Source: Geobacter sp. (GTDB taxonomy: Bacteria > Desulfobacterota > Desulfuromonadia > Geobacterales > Geobacteraceae). Taken from it: a DNA stretch of 7,444 nucleotides. Under the pieces are notes generated by a model. The model did no database searches and was not told the DNA's origin. It saw only the letters and a list, made by a program, of their open reading frames with translations. Below, in pieces: positions 1-5,991 of the stretch. A program made the position numbers and the translations under genes. The stretch lies in assembly GCA_003499925.1 (NCBI GenBank), contig DNRQ01000202.1, forward strand, positions 22,658-30,101, read 5' to 3'. Each line of letters begins with the position of its first letter. The first letter of the stretch is position 1.

Positions 1-1461
1 CGCTTCGTCAACTTCATGAACAATCCGGACGAGCGGACCGCCGTGGAGCAGTTCGGCAAGGAAGGGAAGTATTTCGGGGCGACCGTGCTGCTGGTCACCA
101 TGCCGGGGCTCCCGATGTTCGGGCACGGGCAGATCGAGGGTTTCCACGAGAAGTACGGCATGGAGTACAAGCGCGCCTATTGGGACGAGCCGGTGGACCA
201 GCAGTTCGTGGCACGGCACGAGTCGGACATCTTCCCGCTCATGCGCAGGCGCCACATCTTCTCCGGTTCCGAGCAGTTCGTGCTCTACGACTTCTTCAAA
301 GGTGACCAGGTGGACGAGAACGTCTTCGCCTACTCGAACAGGTCGGGTGCCGACCGGGGCATCATCGTGTTCCACAACTGCTTCGCCTCCACCGCCGGAT
401 GGATCAGGTCCTCCTGCGCCGTGCTGAGAAAGGATCCCTCGGGGGGGACCTCCCTGGTACAGACCAACCTGGGCGAGGCGCTCGAGTTCAACGGCGACGG
501 CCGCCACTATTACAGCTTCCGGGACTACTCGACCGGGCTCGCCTACCTGAGGAGCGGTCGCGACCTCTGCGAGCAGGGACTCTACGTCGAGATGGGGGCC
601 TACGAATACCATGCCTTCCTCGACTTCAAGGAGATTCGGGACGACGAGTTCGGCACCTGGGGCGGGCTTTGCTACCGGCTGAACGGCGCCGGGGTGGAGA
701 GCATAGAGGAGGAGGTGAAGCAGGTGCGTTTCGCCTCCGCCAACGACTCGCTGCGCGCGCTGTTGGCAAAGGCTGGCGCCACCATAGGGGAGCCCGAGGC
801 CGATGCACGGTCGATGGTTCCACCTCTGGAGCCGCTGCTTGCCACCTTCCTGAAGGCGCTCGCCCCTCAGACCACGGAGAAGGCCCAGCGCTCGCTGCTG
901 GTTTCCTTCGGCGTGGAAGTATCGCAGGCGCTGAGGGAGCCCTCCTTCAAGCCCGCCGGAGCGCCCCACGACTGGCTCCTGCTCTGCGCCTTCCTTGCGC
1001 TGCACCGGGTCGGCGAGCTCTCCGGAGGGGAATCGGCCCACATCTTCGAGGCCTTCGGCCTGGGGCGGCCGGTCCTGGAAGCCTTCGCACCCCTGCCTGC
1101 GGCGGCCCCGGAACAGCCCGAGATCCTGTCACCGTCGGGGTGGTGCGATCTTCTGCGGGTGCTCCTGAGGCACGAGAGCTTCCTGGCCGTCTGCCGGCAA
1201 GAGGGGGGGGCGCAGGGATGCAGCTCGCTCTTCGGAGATCCTGCGGCCGCCGACTTCCTGCTGCTGCATGAAAGCGGCGGCGTTCAATGGTTCAACAAGG
1301 AGCGCTTCGACCTGCTTCTCGACTGGTTCTCGCGGCTCGCTCCCTTTGCAGAAGGCGCGCCGCAGGAAGAGCAGGGGAGTACCTGCACCCTGCTTCTGCA
1401 AGCCGCAGCCGCGGCCGGTTACCGGCTGGATCATCTTGCCAGGCTCCTTGCCGGTGAGTGA
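1..1461 (+). CDS. GH13-like alpha-amylase family glycosidase, 3' part (5' truncated by window)
   Basis: The reading frame is open from base 1, so the gene starts before the window; the Met at 16 is internal. About 486 residues remain. Near the start, FMNNPDE resembles GH13 conserved region IV (usually FxxNHD); the Asp at bases 28-30 would be the transition-state-stabilising catalytic Asp. GLPMFGHGQIEG, around window residues 36-47, fits the conserved segment at the end of the (beta/alpha)8 barrel. The nucleophile and acid/base residues must lie upstream. After the barrel comes a beta-rich stretch (to about residue 250), then a largely helical C-terminal region ending with a WFNKERFDLLLDWF segment. 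Family knowledge suggests action on alpha-glucans, but substrate and linkage cannot be read here. No signal peptide can be judged. A stem-loop follows at 1532-1559. Membership of a GH13-like family is fairly secure; the exact enzyme is unknown. Confidence 0.78.
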   Translation, partial: RFVNFMNNPDERTAVEQFGKEGKYFGATVLLVTMPGLPMFGHGQIEGFHEKYGMEYKRAYWDEPVDQQFVARHESDIFPLMRRRHIFSGSEQFVLYDFFKGDQVDENVFAYSNRSGADRGIIVFHNCFASTAGWIRSSCAVLRKDPSGGTSLVQTNLGEALEFNGDGRHYYSFRDYSTGLAYLRSGRDLCEQGLYVEMGAYEYHAFLDFKEIRDDEFGTWGGLCYRLNGAGVESIEEEVKQVRFASANDSLRALLAKAGATIGEPEADARSMVPPLEPLLATFLKALAPQTTEKAQRSLLVSFGVEVSQALREPSFKPAGAPHDWLLLCAFLALHRVGELSGGESAHIFEAFGLGRPVLEAFAPLPAAAPEQPEILSPSGWCDLLRVLLRHESFLAVCRQEGGAQGCSSLFGDPAAADFLLLHESGGVQWFNKERFDLLLDWFSRLAPFAEGAPQEEQGSTCTLLLQAAAAAGYRLDHLARLLAGE

Positions 1462-1531
1462 GTCAGGCTGCAGCCTCCCGGGCTGCTTTGCAGCTCCGCT
1501 CGCTTTGCCCCCCAATCCGACTTTTCCAAAC

Positions 1532-1559
1532 GCTCCGCCAGGCCGAACCCTGGCGGAGC
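1532..1559 (+). terminator. Perfect 11-bp stem-loop after the glycosidase gene
   Basis: GCTCCGCCAGG (1532-1542) pairs perfectly with CCTGGCGGAGC (1549-1559) across the six-base loop CCGAAC. It lies 70 bases after the glycosidase stop and before the next promoter, where a terminator would be expected. No clean U-tract follows on the plus strand, so it may instead protect a 3' end or need Rho. A weaker stem (GCAGCC 1470-1475 with GGCTGC 1481-1486, then TTTG) sits directly behind the stop codon. Confidence 0.5.
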
Positions 1560-1601
1560 AGCCTTGCCCTCGTCCGTCATCGGCTGATGTTCCCGCGTGC
1601 G

Positions 1602-1629
1602 TTGCTTATCCCCCCTCAGCTGGTATACT
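1602..1629 (+). promoter_or_regulatory. Probable sigma70 promoter for the ScpB-like gene
   Basis: TTGCTT (1602-1607) and TATACT (1624-1629) are separated by 16 bases. TGG directly before TATACT gives an extended -10 (TGn). Transcription would begin near 1636, leaving a leader of about 120 nt before the ATG at 1757. The AT-rich stretch after the -10 is unlike the GC-rich surroundings. Confidence 0.6.
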
Positions 1630-1635
1630 GGGCAA

Positions 1636-1756
1636 AATTCAAAAAAGATCTGATTCTCGCCGCAGGGCCTCCGGTACCTGCGGCTGCCAGCAATATCTCC
1701 CCTGAGGCGCCTTTAGCCGCAGGGGTTTTACTTTTACCCGTAGGGAGGATGCGGAC
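1636..1756 (+). promoter_or_regulatory. Structured 5' leader with terminator-like hairpin (possible attenuator)
   Basis: Three stems compete. Stem C pairs GCCGCAGG (1659-1666) with CCTGCGGC (1677-1684). Stem A pairs CCTGCGGCT (1677-1685) with AGCCGCAGG (1715-1723). Stem B pairs CCCCTG (1699-1704) with CAGGGG (1720-1725) and is followed by TTTTACTTTT (1726-1735). C and B can coexist; A excludes both. This is the layout of transcription attenuation, though A also ends beside the U-tract and could itself terminate. The SD AGGGAGG (1742-1748) follows, eight bases before the ATG. I do not recognise a known riboswitch class, and no leader peptide with its own SD is evident. It could also be a plain terminator for read-through from upstream. 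Confidence 0.45.
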
Positions 1757-2536
1757 ATGGCTATCATAAATACCCAGTTGCTGGACAACATCGGGACCAT
1801 CACCTTCAACAATCACGAACAGCGCAACGTCCTGAGCACGGCGCTGATAAACGAGATGATGGAGTCGATAGTGGCGCTGCAGAAGGGGAAGATGCGGGTG
1901 CTGGTGATCCGCGCGCTCAAGGGGTCCAAGGTCTGGTCTGCCGGGCACGACGTGCATGAGCTGCCGCTTCCAGGCCGCGACCCGCTGGCCTACAACGATC
2001 CGCTGGTGACCGTGCTGAGGTCGATCCAGAGCCTGCCGATCCCGGTGATCGCGATGATAGAGGGGAGCGTCTGGGGGGGCGCCTGCGATCTGGCGCTTTC
2101 CTGCGACATCCTGATCGGCAGCCAATCCGCCTCCTTTTGCATGACCCCTGCCAAGATCGGCGTGCCGTACAACGTTTCCGGCATCCTTCATTTCATGAAC
2201 ATCATGGGGGTGAACTTCGCCAAGGAGATGTTTTTCACGGCGGAGCCGCTTTCAGCGGAGCAGGCGCACAAGGCGGGGCTATTGAACCACCTGGTCGACG
2301 AGGGGAGTATCGAAAGCTACACCTACGACATGGCGGCGAAGATCACCAGGAACAGCCCCTTGAGCATCGCGGTGATCAAGGAGCAGATCCGGCTGCTGGC
2401 CAGCGCTCACCCCCTGAGTCCGCTCACCTTCGAGCGGGTGCAGGGACTGCGCCGCACCGTCTATGACAGTAAGGATTACGAGGAAGGGATCAAGGCGTTT
2501 CTGGAGAAGCGTGCGCCGGTTTTCACCGGGGAGTGA
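1757..2536 (+). CDS. scpB: Methylmalonyl-CoA decarboxylase (crotonase superfamily, ScpB/YgfG-like)
   Basis: This 259-residue crotonase-fold protein would convert methylmalonyl-CoA to propionyl-CoA and CO2 in the cytoplasm. It matches E. coli ScpB, as I remember that sequence, over its whole length: GSKVWSAGHDVHELPLPGRD at 56-75, the oxyanion-hole segment EGSVWGGA at 102-109, TPAKIGVPYN at 130-139, NSPLSIAVIKEQIRLL at 199-214 and the end YEEGIKAFLEKRAPVF. His64, Gly108 and Tyr138 correspond to ScpB His66, Gly110 and Tyr140, the active-site residues known from its structure. Generic enoyl-CoA hydratases lack this His/Tyr set and carry catalytic glutamates instead. The start is fixed by AGGGAGG eight bases upstream. 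In E. coli the gene sits with a mutase (scpA), argK and a CoA transferase (scpC); none is next to it here, so it appears to be a single-gene unit with its own promoter. A general enoyl-CoA hydratase label would be too loose. Confidence 0.88.
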   Translation: MAIINTQLLDNIGTITFNNHEQRNVLSTALINEMMESIVALQKGKMRVLVIRALKGSKVWSAGHDVHELPLPGRDPLAYNDPLVTVLRSIQSLPIPVIAMIEGSVWGGACDLALSCDILIGSQSASFCMTPAKIGVPYNVSGILHFMNIMGVNFAKEMFFTAEPLSAEQAHKAGLLNHLVDEGSIESYTYDMAAKITRNSPLSIAVIKEQIRLLASAHPLSPLTFERVQGLRRTVYDSKDYEEGIKAFLEKRAPVFTGE

Positions 2537-2563
2537 GGAAAATCGGGGCTAGGGGCTGAAAGG

Positions 2564-2716
2564 CAGGGGCTAGGGGCTAGTGACAAGTCGGCAGGTCGGG
2601 TTAGCCCGCAGGGCGTAACCCGACGCGCAATTGCGGGATATCTCTGTCGGGTCAGGGGTAGGGGCTAAGACCGCTTTTACTAGTCCCTAGCCCCCAGTCC
2701 CTAGCCCCTGTTTTTT
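2564..2716 (+). terminator. Probable terminator of the ScpB-like gene built from the repeat arms
   Basis: CAGGGGCTAGGG (2564-2575) is exactly complementary to CCCTAGCCCCTG (2699-2710), which is followed at once by six T (2711-2716). Shorter local stems are also possible, for example GGGGCTA (2661-2667) with TAGCCCC (2688-2694). A second T-rich run (TCTTTT, 2742-2747) follows the next repeat copy. For the opposite strand the same stems end near ATTTT (complement of 2540-2544), so termination could be bidirectional. The long loop makes the exact active stem uncertain. Confidence 0.5.
2595..2624. repeat. REP-like imperfect palindrome
   Basis: GTCGGGTTA (2595-2603) pairs with TAACCCGAC (2616-2624), and inside it GCCC (2604-2607) pairs with GGGC (2611-2614) around a GCA loop with one bulged G. 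Hairpins with a GTCGGGTTA...TAACCCGAC frame are, from memory, common extragenic palindromes in many bacteria and resemble elements moved by REP-associated tyrosine transposases. A perfect ten-base palindrome, CGCAATTGCG, follows at 2626-2635, and GTCGGGT recurs at 2646-2652. No transposase gene is in the window. Confidence 0.65.
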
Positions 2717-2745
2717 ACTAGCCCCCAGTCCCTAGCCCCTGTCTT

Positions 2746-2853
2746 TTACTCCGCCTTCTCGAAGTTTCCCTTCTCTTCGCACTGCGGGCATTTCTGCGGT
2801 TTGCACCTGCCATCCTTGCTGAACCCGCAACTCTTGCATTTCCATATTGCCAT
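2746..2853 (-). CDS. 35-residue RCKP-type rubredoxin-like cysteine-rich protein
   Basis: The frame starts at 2853 with MAIWKCKSCG and ends in TAA at 2746-2748. It has five cysteines: C6-x2-C9-G, C17 inside RCKP (16-19), and C22-P-x-C25. The two CxxC knuckles match a minimal rubredoxin or zinc-ribbon fold that would bind one Fe or Zn; usual rubredoxins have about 52 residues. The RCKPQKCPxC segment resembles the rubredoxin-like tail of rubrerythrins, and databases, from memory, list small RCKP-type proteins. A strong SD (AGGAGG, 2864-2869) overlaps the stop codon of the M16 lipoprotein gene, and the gap between the genes is only 14 bases, so it is the last gene of that operon. No signal peptide or membrane segment is visible, so it should be cytoplasmic although its operon partners are exported. 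Its function is unknown; electron transfer, redox sensing or a structural zinc role are all possible. Confidence 0.82.
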   Translation of the reverse strand: MAIWKCKSCGFSKDGRCKPQKCPQCEEKGNFEKAE

Positions 2854-2863
2854 AACGTTCCTA

Positions 2864-2869
2864 CCTCCT
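2864..2869 (-). promoter_or_regulatory. SD of the microprotein overlapping the upstream stop codon
   Basis: On the minus strand AGGAGG shares two bases with the TAG stop (2868-2870) of the M16 lipoprotein gene. It lies ten bases from the ATG at 2853, at the long end of normal spacing. The overlap suggests translation of the small gene is coupled to that of its neighbour. Confidence 0.7.
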
Positions 2870-4379
2870 ATTTGATTTCCAGCTTGATTTCCTGCACGCT
2901 CCCGAAGCTTGATAGCGGCTGGTCGAATTTCTTCTGATCCCCGACCACGACGAGCCTCATGGCGTCGAGATGCAGGTACTTCCTGGCGACGCGCAGTACG
3001 TCTTCCCTGGTGACGCGTGCGATGTTGTCGCGGTAGTTCTCCAGATAGCCCGCCGGATAGCCGAAGAATTCCAGCCGCGCCTGCTGGTTCACGACCGCAT
3101 CGCTGCGCGTGAAGCCGAAGATGAACGAGTTTATGATGGCGTCCTTGGCCAGTTTCAGCTCGACATCGGAAACCTCGGCCTGAGTCATGCCGGCGATGAT
3201 GGAGCGCAAAAGGGTGATCGCCTTGGCGGTGCTCTCCGATTTGGTCTCGGTCTCCGCGATGAAGGGGCCCTTGAAGCGCCGCCCTGTCTCGAAATAGCTG
3301 TCGACGTTGTAGGCAAGCCCCTGGTTGGAGCGGATCTCCTGGGTAAGCCTGGAGGTGAAGCCCCCCCCCAGTATGTAGTCCATCACCTTGATGGCGTAGA
3401 GATCCGGGTTGTTCTTGTCGATCCCCAGGTGCCCCATCCGGATCACCGACTGGTTCACCTCCTTCTGCACGTGGAGCACCTCGGCGCTGAGCTCCTCACT
3501 GGGATTGGCCACTTCCGGGAAGCTTGCCGCGCGGTTGGGCCAGCCGGCAAAGAGCGTCTCCAGGGTGGCGAGGAGCTTTTCGCGGTCGAAATCCCCGGAA
3601 ACCGCCAGGATCGTGTTGGCGGGATAGAAGTAGCGATTATGGAAGGAGATCAGGTCCTCGCGGCTGATGGCTTTCACGGAAGCAAGGGTCGCAATCCGGC
3701 CCAGGGGGTGACCGGCGTAGATGGCCCGGTTCAGCTCACGGCCGGCGATCGCCTTGGGGTCGTCGTTTTGGCGTCGAATCGACTCGATGGCATGGCTTCG
3801 GGCCAGTTCAACCCGTGCCGGGTCGAAACCCGGTTTCGTCACCACTTCTGCGAAGAGCGCGAGCGTCCGCTCCAGGTTCTTGGTGAGCGTCGAGAGGGAG
3901 ACGCTGGCGTGATCGGTATTGATCCCCGACTCGATGGAGGAGGCCATGAACTCCAGTTCGCGGTCCAGCTTGTCCGGATGGGTCTGCAACGTGCCGCCGC
4001 TTCGAAGCGTGGCGCCGGTGATAGCCGCGAGCCCCACCTGGTCCGGCGGGTCGTAGATGCCGCCGGCGTTCAGGTAGGCGGTCAGGTTGACGATGGGAAG
4101 CTCGTGGTCCTGAAGCAGGTAGACGGTCATGCCGTTTTTAAGCTGCAGCCGTTCGCTTTTGGGCAACTGGAACTTGAGCGGCGGAAAAGTCAGCTGGCGG
4201 GGGTCGGGACTCCTCGGCAAAGCGGCGCTTGCCTGCAGGGTGGCGCTCTCCGGTTTGGCGGCGCTTCCCTGAGTCGACGCGCAGCCGGCGACGGCAGCGA
4301 GCAGGCTCCCCAGGAAAAAGAGCCGCGTCATCTTGCTGATCAGGTTGAATGACCCTCTGGAGTTGCTATCTGAAATCAT
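2868..4379 (-). CDS. M16 family peptidase-like lipoprotein, non-catalytic subunit (zinc site lost)
   Basis: This 503-residue protein has a two-domain M16 (pitrilysin/processing-peptidase) fold. A lipoprotein signal, MTRLFFLGSLLAAVAGC, puts the lipidated Cys at residue 33, so it should be anchored in the envelope. Where M16 enzymes have HXXEH, it reads AAITGA (119-124): all three residues are replaced, so it cannot hold the catalytic zinc. The second M16 domain keeps SRLTQEIRSNQGLAYNV, including Arg344, Arg350 and Tyr357, the Arg/Tyr signature of the substrate-binding half. It begins just downstream of the active M16 gene, and together they look like a heterodimeric peptidase such as the Sphingomonas SPH2681/SPH2682 pair. 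I prefer the ATG at 4379, with GAGGGG shortly upstream; an ATG at 4406 would add nine residues and leave four bases after the previous stop. The ATG at 4331 lacks an SD. Zinc-site loss is seen directly; pairing is inferred. Confidence 0.88.
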   Translation of the reverse strand: MISDSNSRGSFNLISKMTRLFFLGSLLAAVAGCASTQGSAAKPESATLQASAALPRSPDPRQLTFPPLKFQLPKSERLQLKNGMTVYLLQDHELPIVNLTAYLNAGGIYDPPDQVGLAAITGATLRSGGTLQTHPDKLDRELEFMASSIESGINTDHASVSLSTLTKNLERTLALFAEVVTKPGFDPARVELARSHAIESIRRQNDDPKAIAGRELNRAIYAGHPLGRIATLASVKAISREDLISFHNRYFYPANTILAVSGDFDREKLLATLETLFAGWPNRAASFPEVANPSEELSAEVLHVQKEVNQSVIRMGHLGIDKNNPDLYAIKVMDYILGGGFTSRLTQEIRSNQGLAYNVDSYFETGRRFKGPFIAETETKSESTAKAITLLRSIIAGMTQAEVSDVELKLAKDAIINSFIFGFTRSDAVVNQQARLEFFGYPAGYLENYRDNIARVTREDVLRVARKYLHLDAMRLVVVGDQKKFDQPLSSFGSVQEIKLEIK

Positions 4380-4410
4380 TGGTTGCCCCTCGATCGCTGT
4401 TCGCATTCTT

Positions 4411-5892
4411 CTACTGCCTCTTGGTGATGAAGCCGACGTTTCTGTTTTCGCGGGTGAAGTACTGGTTGGCGACCCGCATCACGTCCGCCGGGGTGATCGC
4501 CGCCACCTTCTGACGGTGCTCGATCAGATAGCGCCAGTTCCCCGCCACCGCCTCATACTCGGTGAGGTTCCGCGCCAGCCCGCCGTTTGACCCCATCTGG
4601 CGCGACTCCTCGAACTCCAGATGATTCAGGATTTGCTCCAGCTCCCTTTGCGTCATCGGCTCCGTTTTAAGCCTCTCCAGTTCCAGGTAGATGGCGCTCT
4701 CCACATCCGATACCGTGTGCGGAGCGCGCGGCGAGGCGCTCACGATAAAGAGGTTGGCATGGCGGCTGCCGGGGGCGGAAAAGGAGGAGACCGAGGTAGC
4801 CAGCTGTTTCTCCAGCACGAGCTTCTGGTAAAGCCGCGAGGTGCGGCCGTTGGTGAGGAGCATGTCGATCACGTCGAAGACGTAGTCGTCCGGGGCGGGG
4901 AGGGTCGGCTTGTGAAAACCGATCATGAGCTCCGGCTCGGCGTCGCCGATCACCTCGGTCCGCTTTTCGCCCGCCTGTTGCGGCTCCTCTACCGCCACCG
5001 GCGGGACCGGCTCTCCTGCCGGGATGGAGCCGAAGTATTTTTCCACCAGTGCAATGGTCTGTTTCGGATCGATGTCTCCCACGATCGCGACGATTGCGTT
5101 ATTCGGCGCGTAGTACTTGTGCAGGAACCTCTCCGCCTTGGTTCTGGTCAGGTTCTCGATGTCGGACATCCAGCCGATGATCGGCTGGCCGTTGGGATGC
5201 GCGTTGAAGGCGCTGGCGATAAAGGTCTCCCAGAGTTTCCCCTCGGGCTCCGCGTCATAGGAGCGGCGCCGCTCCTCCTTCACCACATTCATCTCGGTGT
5301 AGAATTCCCTGAGCACCGCGTTTTGCATCCGGTCCGATTCGATCGCCGCCCAGAGCTCCATCTTGTTGGAGGGGAGGTTGATGATGTAGGTGGTGCCGTC
5401 CTTGCTGGTGAAGGCGTTGTAGCCGGCGCCGCCGTTTCTGGCGTAGATGTCGGCGAACTCCTCCTTGATCACGTACTTCTCGGCCTCCTTCTCCAGGGTT
5501 TTCAGCTCCTTGGAGAGGCTTTCCACCAGCTTCGCGTCCGCCTTGTCCCTTTTGAGCTGTTCCGCCATGAGCTTTTGGGCCGTCGCTTCGATACGGTCCA
5601 GGATCGGCTTCTCGGCCGCATAGTCCCTGGTGCCGAGCGTCTTGGTCCCTTTGAAGAGCATATGCTCCAGCAGGTGGGCCAGGCCGCGTTCGTCGCTACG
5701 CTCGTCGACGCTCCCCACCTTGAAGCGGATCCAGGCCGCCACCGTGGGAGAGGTGTGGCGCGGCACCATCAGGAGCTTCATGCCGTTTTCCAGGGTATGT
5801 TCGTGCACCTTGTCGGCAAGCCCCTGGCCGAAGCAGGTGGCGGCGCTCAGTAGCATGGCGAGCAGGGCGCCGGATCTAAGCGGTATCTTCAT
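4411..5892 (-). CDS. Secreted M16 family zinc metallopeptidase, catalytic subunit
   Basis: This 493-residue zinc endopeptidase of the insulinase/pitrilysin family would act in the periplasm. An N-terminal signal, MKIPLRSGALLAMLLSAATC, is followed by a likely cleavage near residues 22-26; AATC is a poor lipobox. The inverted zinc motif HLLEH is at 73-77 (ligands His73 and His77, base Glu76), in GLAHLLEHMLFKGT. The third ligand is most likely Glu206 in VVKEERR. Between them lies an unusually long, charged segment (about 95-147) that should form a coiled coil; NGGAGYNAFTSKDGTTY then resumes the standard fold. The C-terminal domain has TSRLYQKLVLEKQLATSV, with Thr366 where the substrate-binding Tyr normally is, so it probably needs the next protein. 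The start at 5892 is set by GAGG a few bases upstream and by the signal peptide; the frame remains open to 6210, but that part only translates intergenic repeats. Confidence 0.9.
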   Translation of the reverse strand: MKIPLRSGALLAMLLSAATCFGQGLADKVHEHTLENGMKLLMVPRHTSPTVAAWIRFKVGSVDERSDERGLAHLLEHMLFKGTKTLGTRDYAAEKPILDRIEATAQKLMAEQLKRDKADAKLVESLSKELKTLEKEAEKYVIKEEFADIYARNGGAGYNAFTSKDGTTYIINLPSNKMELWAAIESDRMQNAVLREFYTEMNVVKEERRRSYDAEPEGKLWETFIASAFNAHPNGQPIIGWMSDIENLTRTKAERFLHKYYAPNNAIVAIVGDIDPKQTIALVEKYFGSIPAGEPVPPVAVEEPQQAGEKRTEVIGDAEPELMIGFHKPTLPAPDDYVFDVIDMLLTNGRTSRLYQKLVLEKQLATSVSSFSAPGSRHANLFIVSASPRAPHTVSDVESAIYLELERLKTEPMTQRELEQILNHLEFEESRQMGSNGGLARNLTEYEAVAGNWRYLIEHRQKVAAITPADVMRVANQYFTRENRNVGFITKRQ

Positions 5893-5934
5893 GGGAACCT
5901 CGAAAGTCTCAGATATTGATCTGCAAACGCAAAA

Positions 5935-5963
5935 AAGATAGCACCAAGCAATTGTTATTGCAA
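5935..5963 (-). promoter_or_regulatory. Probable sigma70 promoter of the M16/microprotein operon
   Basis: On the minus strand TTGCAA (5963-5958) and TATCTT (5940-5935) are 17 bases apart, the ideal spacing. Transcription would start near 5928, giving a 36-nt leader before the ATG at 5892. Two small inverted repeats could be operators: GCAAT-tgtt-ATTGC (5948-5961), overlapping the -35 and spacer, and CAGAT-attg-ATCTG (5910-5923), just after the start point. Both have only five-base arms, so they may be chance. Confidence 0.65.
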
Positions 5964-5971
5964 CGGGAATA

Positions 5972-5991
5972 GGGGATGGTGCAACATCCCC
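5972..5991. repeat. Seven-base inverted repeat beside the promoter
   Basis: GGGGATG (5972-5978) and CATCCCC (5985-5991) form a perfect stem around GTGCAA. The right arm is also the first unit of the C4 array, so the two structures compete for the same bases. It lies only nine bases upstream of the -35 box of the M16 operon. Confidence 0.5.

Larger units (their letters stand above)
2545..2742. repeat. GGGGCTAG/CTAGCCCC repeat array between convergent genes
   Basis: The left side carries GGGGCTAGGGGCT (2545-2557) and CAGGGGCTAGGGGCTAGT (2564-2581); a degenerate copy, CAGGGGTAGGGGCTAAG, is at 2653-2669. The right side carries the complement: a 25-base unit occurs identically at 2687-2711 and 2718-2742 (period 31), beginning CTAGCCCCCAGTCCC and ending in CCCTGT, each copy followed by a T-rich stretch. 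The left and right arms are inverted relative to each other, so the region can fold back on itself on either strand. It fills almost the whole gap between two converging genes. I see no coding potential in it. Confidence 0.8.

Noticed and set aside
1631..1756. GEMM-type (cyclic dinucleotide) riboswitch before the ScpB-like gene
   Set aside because: These are common in Geobacter leaders, and GGGCAAA at 1629-1635 prompted the idea, but the conserved ACGCAAAGC-type segment and the tandem stem arrangement are missing.
1749..1769. Alternative ATG at 1749 giving a six-codon peptide overlapping the ScpB-like start
   Set aside because: It abuts the SD with no spacing, so a ribosome could not use that SD for it; the ATG at 1757 has proper spacing and starts a conserved protein.
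1616..2191. Minus-strand open frame opposite the promoter, leader and start of the ScpB-like gene
   Set aside because: No homology is recognisable and it is antisense to a strongly conserved coding region and its promoter.
2687..2742. Two identical 25-base repeats suggesting a CRISPR array
   Set aside because: Only two copies with a six-base gap, no spacer of usual length, and the sequence is a variant of a low-complexity motif; no cas genes are present.
2970..4352. Long plus-strand open frame opposite the M16 lipoprotein gene
   Set aside because: It is antisense to a well-supported gene, shows no recognisable domain and is explained by high GC and codon bias on the true strand.
4621..5853. 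Long plus-strand open frame opposite the catalytic M16 gene
   Set aside because: Composition is rich in R, H, G and V, as typical of antisense frames in high-GC DNA; no domain or SD supports it.
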